From NCBI GenBank assembly GCA_022376515.1, contig WTXI01000180.1, positions 1 through 64,000 on the forward strand: DNA of 64,000 nucleotides, read 5' to 3'. The position numbers and the translations under genes were made by a program. Below the pieces are notes generated by a model. The model had not been told where the DNA came from and did not search any database. It was given only the letters and a program-made list of their open reading frames with translations. This DNA comes from Lactifluus volemus. Its lineage: Eukaryota > Basidiomycota > Agaricomycetes > Russulales > Russulaceae. Positions 56,480 to 64,000 of this stretch are shown here, piece by piece (position 1 is the first letter of the stretch; each line of letters starts with the position of its first letter).

Positions 56480-57567
56480 ATGTACGTTTTCTCAGCTGAC
56501 AGGCTCCGTCCAGCATTAGAAGTAGGTATTTATGATACTTGGTACTAGTTGTTCACTCATCCCTTTCATCTCAGAAAACGCGGTTGTCGAGTACTAACAA
56601 AACTACTCTCCGTGCAATCGGTATACGTTTTAACCGCAGTCTCTATCTGTCTCAAGATAAACAAAGCGTGATCAAGGCTGAGGGGAATGCTGACGCTACA
56701 GCCAGTGGATTATCATTTGAAACAACATCTCAACTTATCAGATTCATGCGCAACAATGTCGCTCTTGAGGTAAGTCAATGTCAGCTGCCGGAATTCATCG
56801 TATTCGCGCCTTCTCACTTTCATTTTCAAGACCATGGCCAGAGGTCGGCCATTAACTGACGTCATTTTGCTCCATCTTGCTTCAACGTTGCAGAATCAAG
56901 CATGGCGGGTTGAAATTATCCCCGAATTTCCCGTCAGCGCAGCTTTCAAGACGAAATCTAGCGACCGTTCATTCAGCGGACTGGTTGATTACGTGTTGGT
57001 TCGCGTCCCCCCCGGAAACTTCTTCGGTATGCCCGCTCTTTATTCTCCCTGTAATTATCTTACATCTGTTCAAGAATTTTTGCATCGCAATCCCATTGAA
57101 GCACTCAGCATTTCTCAAGAGATATACGCGCCAGTTACTTCAATTATTATTGGAGCCAAGAAAAATAACCTAGTTGGGGCTATCCCGCATGCAGCGATCA
57201 TGGCCGCATCGTATTGCAAGCAACAAGAGTCTGTCAATCGGTTTTGCCTTCGTTTAACCTGATCTAACATGTATCTATATAAGAGTATCTGTTTTGCGAG
57301 GATGCATCACTTCGGGGGAACAGTGGATGCTTTTTATTTACAGGAGCCTTGATGGTTTGGAAAAAAACTCCGACATTGGAGAGTTCCAATTTACAAAACA
57401 GTTCAGTTTGGGCAAGGACTTGCATAACCTTGCATTTGTCGTAGGAGTGTTGGGTGATATGGTAAGTGCTTTATTTGGGTCTTTTGAGATCAAATAACTC
57501 GTGTATTGTATAGGCTAACAATGCCCTCAATTACAATCAAAAGTATTTTTCATATCTACCTGAATGA
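56480..57567 (+). CDS. uncharacterised protein with PD-(D/E)XK-like motif pattern
   Basis: Six exons in phase: 56480-56521, 56575-56769, 56831-57026, 57075-57228, 57284-57461, 57514-57567; 272 residues. Motifs in order: GNADATASGLSFETTSQLIR, GRPLTDVILLHLAS, WRVEIIPEFPV, DRSFSGLVDYVLVRV, TSIIIGAKKNNLVGAIPHAA, AASYCKQQ, LRGCITSGEQWMLFIY and FSLGKDLHNLAFVVGVL. A conserved D (LVDY) followed by a hydrophobic strand ending in xAK is the pattern of PD-(D/E)XK nucleases, a fold used in restriction enzymes and many mobile or effector proteins. In this copy the acidic residue before AK is G, so catalysis is doubtful. The assignment is inference. The exon structure is supported by the disrupted minus-strand paralogue. 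Confidence 0.68.
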
Positions 57568-58245
57568 TTGGGGGATAATTACAATTGTATGTGGTGATGT
57601 AGCTAGAAATTGTTATGCCTTCCATGAGTTGCCGAATGACATGAAGTTCCGCATCAAACCATCTGGATTACCATTACTCTCGATGTCAGAATTGCCGCGG
57701 TCATCGGTAAGAGGGAGGTATTGATCACAGGAGTAACACATGATTGAAATGGCACTCATGAGTATCAAGCCTAGCAAACTGTATGCGAGGTGTTGCCTTG
57801 ACACCGCGGCGCAAGAAGCGGTCGAAAATGCTGCGTTGTTCGGCATGGCGTTACAAAGGTATCTAACTTGTGCGGTCGAAAACTCGTAATTACTCCAACG
57901 GTCCGGCTAATACTGTGACGATGCAGTATCATTCTATTTGTGAACGATCCGCAGCATGAAAGACATGTATATGTATATGCTTATGTTTTTTTCCACAGCG
58001 TCACGGCGTTCAAGTTGGGGTTGGCCGCATCGCGTTGAGACTCCCGGGCGCTCCAGGAGTATTCCCCTCATCTTCTAACCCGTCGCTCAAGTTCAGGATG
58101 CTGACTGTATAATGTGTAAAAACCATGTATCTTGTCACTTTCTTGACCAGTCTTTCTCTCCGTAGTCACCGAAATCACAATCGACTACGTGACTGTGACC
58201 AGCTCACCGCCGTGAGCAGCCTTGTCACGGTCCCAAACTATTCCT
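57568..58245. other. intergenic, 3' flank
   Basis: Nothing firmly identified. From about 58110 the DNA begins the unit that is repeated with each subfamily II F-box gene. Confidence 0.4.
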
Positions 58246-58647
58246 ATGGTCTTTCGTCGTCCGTCGTCCGAGTCTGGTACCCAGTTCTCGCCGCCGCCGA
58301 GTACGCATTCCTCTCCGCGGCGGACAAAACCTCATCCCCTACACCCGTCGAATAAACTGGCGGAATTGGACTCGATGTTCAGTCCGCACGCTGCTCAAGC
58401 GTCTTCAAGGTTTTTCCGTCTCGCGGCGGTCCGTGCAGCCAAGGCTCCCATACAAAGCAGACAACAACAACTTGAACAACAGCAAGCGCAGGTAGTCGGA
58501 TCGCAATCGCTGCCGGCTCGGCCGGTGTCGGTGCATGTTCATCGGCAGTCAGTGAGTTCGAGTGCGGACTGGGCGGCGGTGGCCATGAGTATTGGCAATG
58601 GTAGCTCTGGGGGCGGAGGGGGTGCTAATAAATGCTGTAGTGGTTGA
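58246..58647 (+). CDS. unidentified Ser/Gln-rich gene piece (copy B)
   Basis: ATG at 58246, 133 residues: MVFRRPSSESGTQFSPPPST, LHPSNKLAELDSMFSPHAAQ, RLAAVRAAKAPIQS, a QQQLEQQQAQ run, SVSSSADWAAVAMSIGNGSS and a glycine-rich end. The central SNKLAELDSMF...RLAAVRAAKA block looks like an amphipathic helix and is shared with the copies at 46740 (broken) and 61577. The N terminus differs from copy C. I do not recognise the parent gene. Its position between F-box genes shows that it moved with them as one unit. It may be a duplicated N-terminal piece of a larger host gene. Confidence 0.45.
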   Translation: MVFRRPSSESGTQFSPPPSTHSSPRRTKPHPLHPSNKLAELDSMFSPHAAQASSRFFRLAAVRAAKAPIQSRQQQLEQQQAQVVGSQSLPARPVSVHVHRQSVSSSADWAAVAMSIGNGSSGGGGGANKCCSG

Positions 58648-59054
58648 GGCGGTGCAGGAGGAAACTAGCAGATGGTACTTTAGGATATTGAAGTTTAGCG
58701 GAGCAAACAGGGAAGAGAACTCCCACGGTTTGTGTCATGATCGAGCGTCTATCGACCTTGTTTCCCGCCTGAGTATACAGTATCTGAAGATTGTGAACAC
58801 ACGAATCGTTGCAATTCTCGAATCTAAAGGTGTCTCAGGCTAATTCTTTATCACGTCGAAAATCGAACCAAAAATATCTTATTTTTTTTCTGTGTTCAAT
58901 GCTGCGTCCATGCTTGGATTAGTTGGATACGGCCACGACTGCCCGTCACGTTGGCACTGCCAAATACAAATAACATGAGGCAATTACAGTGACTCGGGGG
59001 CCAAAGCACTGTCTCAACTTCATCTCTACCAGTGTCCCCCCCTCGAGTCCCGAC

Positions 59055-59176
59055 ATGCCCAATTTTTCATTTACGACTTCTTTTTCACGCCTAGAGAACA
59101 AGCTTCGCCTAGGCGCACGACGTGGTGAGTCCCCAAAGCTCTACGTTCGCATTTCATGCACCAAATTTTGAACCAG
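59055..59176 (+). pseudogene. orphan first exon and intron of subfamily II F-box gene
   Basis: MPNFSFTTSFSRLENKLRLG with a GTGAGT donor and CAG acceptor but no second exon; the next base begins another copy of the promoter. A transcript from here could splice into the exon 2 at 59478, which would make it an alternative first exon for the intact gene downstream. Confidence 0.75.
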
Positions 59177-59335
59177 TTCAATGCAGCGTCCATCCTTGGA
59201 TATGGCGCCGGCCTTGCGCCGCGGCCATGACTGCCCGTCACGCTAGCACTGTCAAGTACAAATAATATGAGGCTACCATGACTCGGAGGCCAAAGTACTG
59301 TCTCAACTCCCAACTTCATCTCTACCAGTGTCCCC

Positions 59336-59351
59336 CTCGAGTCCCGACATG
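59336..59351 (+). promoter_or_regulatory. conserved start-codon context of subfamily II
   Basis: CTCGAGTCCCGACATG immediately covers the ATG. The same 16 bases precede the starts at 62386 and, on the minus strand, 6751; the match is close at 45082, 50858 (GAAATG) and 59055. Upstream, AAAGCACTGTCTCAACTTCA is also shared by the right-hand copies. This is likely 5' UTR plus the start site. Confidence 0.6.
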
Positions 59352-60892
59352 TCCTATTTTTCATTCACCACTGCTTTTGCACGCCTAGAGAACAAGCTCC
59401 GCCGAGGCGCACGACGTGGTGAGTCCCAAAGCTCTATGTCTGCCGCGTTTTGGGCACCAGATTTTGAACCACTGCAGTAAAACACGCCATCAAGAAACCA
59501 CATCCGCCTATCTCTGTCCTCAACGATGACATACTTCTCCACATATTCTATATCCATCGACTTCATGTCGAAGACGAAGACAACACGGATAGTGTCGGAT
59601 ATCCGCTTTGGGACCGCCAACGTTGGTGGTACAAACTGGCGCATGTTTCCAGACGATGGCGGAGTCTCATACTTGCGGCACCATCTCTACTCGATCTTCA
59701 CCTTGTCTGTGCCAGTGGGGTGTCAGTAGCAAATATGCTGGCACATTCGCCACCTCTTCCACTCGCCATCTACTATTTCGACAGCTACACGACATTAAAT
59801 GCAGAAGATGAAAAGGGCGCACTCCTAGCACTCTCTCATCGTGATCGTGTGCGTCGTATCGCCTTACGCGTGCGAAGCTCGGAGCTGGAGAAGTTATTCG
59901 TGGCCATGGATGGGGAATTCCCAATTCTGGAACGCCTGAACATCGTTTCTTCGAACCCATCGGGAGTGACACTTCCCCGAACATTTGGAGCACCCAAGCT
60001 ATCCTACGTCAAACTCACACGCGTTGCGCTTCCAATACAACTTCCTTTACTCACAAATACCGGCCTTGTCTCTCTCCAGCTACAAGAGATCCCGGACTCT
60101 GCGTTCTACCCTCCAAGCTACATACTCGCATCGCTTTCGCTCATGCCCCAGCTGGAGACTCTGTGGATTACGTTCAACTACCTTCCTCGCAGCTGGGACG
60201 CTCGGGGTACTGCAATCACCTCTCATGTGACACTTCCTAACCTTCGCGAGTTCAAATTTCGGTGTTTCAGAGCTTATCTGGAAGGTCTTTGTGCTCAGAT
60301 GACCGCCCCTGTTCTCAGCATCTTCGATGTTTCTTTTCTCGATCAACTTACGTTCACAGTTCCACACCTTTTATCGTTCATGCAGACGTCAGAAAGATTC
60401 AGATTTCGTGCTATCAAGCTCACCTGCAGCCGGGGTTTTATTCATCTTCAGGGGGACCCACAACCGAATGGCCTGGACCCTTTCAGCTTGAAAATCCCGT
60501 GCTACCACCTCGGCTGGCAAAGGTCAATACAGATACTCGACGCACTTTTCCCAGTACTCTCTGTAGCTGTGCAAGTCACCCTAATTGTGAACAGCATTTC
60601 ACAGCAGCACAACGACGTCGATCGTACACAGTGGCGCGGACTTCTCAGGCCATTCAGCGATGTGAAGGCGCTTCGCGTAGTAACTGATGTCAGGGGTTAC
60701 GGTTTCGGCCATTCTCTACATACAGAGGATGGAGAACAGCCTCTGGATCTGCTGCCTAATCTGGAGGAGGTCAGCTATTCTGGAAGAGATGATGAAAATG
60801 CATTTACGCCATTCATCAATGAACGAGAGGCCGTGGGCCATCCTGTGCGCCTGACACTGCAGGTTGGTGATTTTACCCACCAGAGATTTTGA
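59349..60892 (+). CDS. F-box-like / LRR-like protein, subfamily II
   Basis: Exon 1 59349-59418 (MSYFSFTTAFARLENKLRRG), intron 59419-59477 (59 nt, GT...CAG), exon 2 59478-60892, joined in phase. The F-box-like segment PISVLNDDILLHIFYIHRLH is followed by WWYKLAHVSRRWRSLILAAP and the leucine-rich half (VTLPNLREFKFRCFRAYLEG, FTVPHLLSFMQTSERFRFRA, TQWRGLLRPFSDVKALRVVT). The long frame's first internal ATG (59720) would omit the F-box. Intact and very similar to the neighbour at 62386, so probably a recent duplicate. An SCF adaptor role is inferred from family. Confidence 0.86.
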
Positions 60893-61576
60893 ATATGCTA
60901 TGTAAAAGTCATCACACATGGGATACTGTCTCTTGTTACTAGACCGCTGGAAATGTTGAGACGATCCGGATCCCGCGGAAACTGAGGATCAGCGCTGACG
61001 CACTAGTTATGACTACAGACAATTTATGTACTGGACTAGCTCCCTGGACACTTAGATACACGATTATAGGTAGAATAAAGAATTTCTATTATTCTGGACA
61101 TTTACATCTGGTTTGGATAGTATAAAAGTGTGTAGTTTTCGACGCACTCACTTCAGTCTTTTTGCCTATGACTGAAGTGAGTACCGCTTATATCATTTCT
61201 TACCGTATTTAGCTTACCTGTCACTTAGCGCTATCTAATCTCACAGCCATTTATCTAAGCTATTGTATCGACGGAAAGGTTGGGGAGGGTGCTCTAGGAT
61301 CAAATGGCTCGAGGGATGGTCAGGTCCCGATGGATGTACCCACCTGCGAAGCGGCACGGTGCGTGCACATTAACCTTGAATGTGAATCACGATAGTTGCA
61401 TCCGGCATAGATTATTCAGCACCATCTCACTCTTCGACACCAGCGTGGGCGGCGGGGGAACACCCCACATCGAACATCGACTAGACCATCTCAGTCACGG
61501 GCGCAGTCACATCCACCGCAACATTCTACGATGGCCGATAGAAATTGTCCAACCATCCGCATCTACATCGGCATCT
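60893..61576. other. spacer of the repeated F-box unit
   Basis: From about 61280 the sequence is homologous to 46690-47040 (shared: CATTAACCTTG, GTGAATCACGAT, CGACACCAGCG). No separate gene was seen. Confidence 0.45.
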
Positions 61577-61939
61577 ATGACCCTTCCTGCCGCACACACA
61601 CCCATATCACCCCAGTCAGTTTTCGGTGGGCCCTCACCGACTTTGGCATTACACCCGTCGAATAAACTGGCGGAATTGGACTCGATGTTCAAGTTCAATC
61701 CGCTCGCCGCTCAAGCGTCTTCAAAGTTTGTCCATCTCGCGGCGGTCCGTGCAGTCAAGGCTCCCATACAAAGCAACTTGAACAACAAGCAAGCGCAGGT
61801 AGTCGGATCACATTCGCTGCCGGCTCGGCCGGTGTCAGTGCAGGTTCCTCGACAGTCAGTGAGTTCGAGTGCGGACTGGGCGGCGGTGGCCATGAGTAGT
61901 ATTGGCAGTGGTAGCTCTGGGGGGGCGGGGGTGCTGTAG
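61577..61939 (+). CDS. unidentified Ser/Gln-rich gene piece (copy C)
   Basis: ATG at 61577, 120 residues: MTLPAAHTPISPQSVFGGPS, LALHPSNKLAELDSMFKFNP, KFVHLAAVRAVKAPIQSN, SLPARPVSVQVPRQSVSSSA and a Gly/Ser-rich end. The frame is open for 91 codons upstream as well, so the true start is uncertain. It shares its core with 58246-58647 and the broken copy at 46740. Two of three copies keep the frame through about 110 residues, which weakly suggests selection or recent duplication. Parent gene not recognised. Confidence 0.45.
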   Translation: MTLPAAHTPISPQSVFGGPSPTLALHPSNKLAELDSMFKFNPLAAQASSKFVHLAAVRAVKAPIQSNLNNKQAQVVGSHSLPARPVSVQVPRQSVSSSADWAAVAMSSIGSGSSGGAGVL

Positions 61940-62385
61940 TGGTGGAGACGGTGTAGGAGGAAAGTGTCAGTTGACTGTTCTGTGATAGTAGATGGTACCT
62001 TAGGATATTGAAGAAGTTTAGCGGAGCAAACAGGGAAGAGAACTGCCACGGTTTGCGTTATGATCGAGCGTCTATCGGAGTGTGTTTCCTTGTTTCCCGC
62101 CTGAGTATACAGTATCTGAAGGTTGTGAACACATGAAACGTTGCAATTCTCGAATCTAAAGGTGTCTCAGGCTAATTCTTGAAAATCGAACCAAAAAAAA
62201 TATCTTAACTTTTTTGGGTGTTCAATGCCGCGTCCATGCTTGGATATGGCCTTGCGCCACGGCCACGACTTCCCCTCACGCTGGCACTGCCAAATGCAAA
62301 TAACATGAGGCTACAACGACTCGGAGGCCAAAGCACTGTCTCAACTTCATCTCTACCAGTGTCCCCCCCCCCCTCGAGTCCCGAC

Positions 62386-63994
62386 ATGTCCTATTTTATA
62401 TTTTCCACTGCTTTTGCACGCCTAGAGAACAAGCTCCGCCGAGGCGCACGACGTGGTGAGTCCCCAAAGCTCTATGTTCGCATTTCGTGCACCAAATTTT
62501 GAACCAGTAAAACACATCAAGAAACCACTGCCAGTGGCACATTCGCCTATCTCTGTCCTCAACGATGATGTCCTTCTCCACATATTCTATATCTATCGAC
62601 TTCATATCGAAGACGAAGACAAAACGGATAGTGTCGAATATCCGCTTTGGTACCGCCAACGTTGGTGGTACAAACTGGTACATGTTTCCAGACGGTGGCG
62701 GAGTCTCATCCTTGCGGCACCATCTCTACTCGATCTTCACCTTGTCTGCACCAGTGGGGTGCCTGTAGCAGATATGCTGGCACATTCGCCACCTCTTCCG
62801 CTCACCATCTTCTACTGGCTCGATGGATATGCGGAAATGAAAGCAGAAGATGAAAAGGACGCACTCCTAGCACTCTCTCACCGTGATCGTGTGCGTCATA
62901 TCGCCTTACGCGCGTTAAACCAGCAGTTGGAGAAGTTATTCGTGGCCATGGATGGGGAATTCCCAGTTCTGGAACGGCTGAATGTCGTTTCTTCGGACCC
63001 ACTGGCAGTGGTGACACTTCCCCGAACATTTGGAGCACCCAATCTATCCAACATCAAACTCCTACGCGTCGCGCTTCCAATACAACCACACTTACTCACA
63101 ACTACCGGCCTTGTCTCTCTCCAGCTACGAGAGATCCAGAACTCTGCGTTCTACCCTCCAAGCTATATACTCGAACCGCTTTCACTCATGCCCCAGCTGG
63201 AGACTCTGTGGATTACATTCGAAGGCTTTGATCGCAGAGCGGAGGCTCGGGATACTGCAATCACCTCCCACGTGACACTTCCTAACCTTCGCAAGTTTGA
63301 ATTTTTGGGTGACAATGCCTATCTGGAAGGCCTGTGTGCTTGGATGGCCGCCCCTGTCCTCAACATCTTCCATGTCGAATTTTTACATCTAGTTAGGTTC
63401 ACTGCTCCACACCTTTCATCGTTCATGCAGACATCAGTTACGTTCAGATTTCATGCTATCAAGTTCACCTGCAGCAGGGGTTTCGACTTCATTCATCTGC
63501 AGGGGGACCCACAACCGAGCGGCCTGGACCCCTTCAGCTTGAAATTCAAGGCCTCCTACCTCACCCCTCAAAAGCCAATACAGGTACTCGATGCACTTTT
63601 CCCAGTACTCTCTGTAGCGGTGCAAGTCACCCTAATTGTGGACATTTCACCAATGTCGAACTCCTACCTCAATCGTACAGATTGGCGCGGATTTCTCAGG
63701 CCGTTCAGCAATGTGAAGGTGCTTCACGTGGTAACCGATGTCGGGCGTCTCGGCCATTCTCTACGTATAGAGGATGGAGAACAGCCTCTGGATCTGTTGC
63801 CTAATCTGGAGGAGATCAGCTATTCCGGAAGCGATGATGAAAATGAATTTACGCCATTCATCAATGAACGAGAGGCCGTGGGCCATCCTGTGCGCATGAA
63901 GAAGGGGTCTATGACTTTTGTCAGGGAATTACTCGCAGCCTCAGGTATTCCCGTCATGATGATTGCAGGTGTCCCAGTTTTAGGGGGATCTTGA
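62386..63994 (+). CDS. F-box-like / LRR-like protein, subfamily II
   Basis: Exon 1 62386-62455 (MSYFIFSTAFARLENKLRRG), a 52-nt intron 62456-62507 (GTGAGT...CAG), exon 2 62508-63994, in phase. The F-box-like segment SPISVLNDDVLLHIFYIYRL is followed by WWYKLVHVSRRWRSLILAAP, then the leucine-rich half (VTLPRTFGAPNLSNIKLLRV, LSLMPQLETLWITF, DWRGFLRPFSNVKVLHVVTD). The intron is not a multiple of three, so splicing is required to reach the F-box, which supports the model. The C terminus after GHPVRM is unlike its neighbours (a hydrophobic GIPVMMIAGVPVLGGS end). An SCF adaptor role is inferred. Confidence 0.86.
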
Positions 63995-64000
63995 CAACAA

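Larger units (their letters stand above)
58895..59477 (+). repeat. tandem duplication of F-box promoter plus exon 1 and intron
   Basis: Copy A 58895-59176 and copy B 59177-59477 both run from TTCAATGC(T/A)GCGTCCAT through the promoter, exon 1 and the first intron. A third dispersed copy is 62221-62507. The junction falls exactly at the CAG acceptor of the intron in copy A, so copy A ends where its own exon 2 should begin. Confidence 0.82.

Noticed and set aside
1..64000. CRISPR arrays, bacterial operons, ribosome-binding sites, rRNA genes
   Set aside because: Introns, poly(A) LINEs and gene content are eukaryotic; no regularly spaced short repeats or rRNA-like sequence were seen.

Overview
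The window looks like nuclear DNA of a mushroom-forming basidiomycete (Agaricomycetes). Genes carry 45-60 nt introns with GT...AG ends. The mobile elements (a Plavaka/KDZ-type DNA transposon, Tad-like non-LTR retrotransposon ends, a hAT-like TIR element) and the repeated F-box-like proteins fit that group. I cannot name the species. The start is taken as ATG everywhere, and several gene models include a short first exon found by comparing paralogues.

The backbone is an array of paralogous F-box-like genes. Subfamily I is at 1.6-3.2, 7.2-8.7, 9.8-10.6 joined to 24.3-25.0, 26.5-28.1, 29.9-31.4, 35.3-36.7 and 41.8-43.3 kb, all on +. Subfamily II is at 5.1-6.75 kb (-) and 45.1-46.7, 59.3-60.9 and 62.4-64.0 kb (+), with broken copies at 4.4, 50.9 and 59.1 kb. 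In the right half, subfamily II genes alternate with copies of a second, unidentified gene piece (46.7, 58.2, 61.6 kb), so the duplicated unit is about 2.9-3.0 kb.

The array is cut by transposons whose ends can be read to the base. A 13.6 kb Plavaka-type element (10622-24264) sits inside one F-box gene with a 2-bp TA duplication; removing the element and one TA restores the reading frame. It encodes an apparently intact 10-exon transposase (17892-22318), carries a divergently transcribed cargo gene (11486-13789, minus), and was itself hit by a truncated LINE (22375-23768). A second, inverted 3.2 kb element with the same ends (47518-50717) has no transposase but contains a piece of the actin-binding endocytic gene SLA2/END4 and at least one other gene-like piece, so it is a gene-capturing derivative.

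From 51.4 to 57.6 kb two copies of an uncharacterised gene with a PD-(D/E)XK-like motif pattern lie head to head. The + copy (56480-57567) has an intact 6-exon frame. The - copy was destroyed by a LINE (51898-53323) that later received a second LINE (52282-53196), and by a 1.84 kb hAT-like element (53624-55462) with a perfect 8-bp target duplication. The rest of the window is gene-poor intergenic DNA with a few unidentified coding-like relics.
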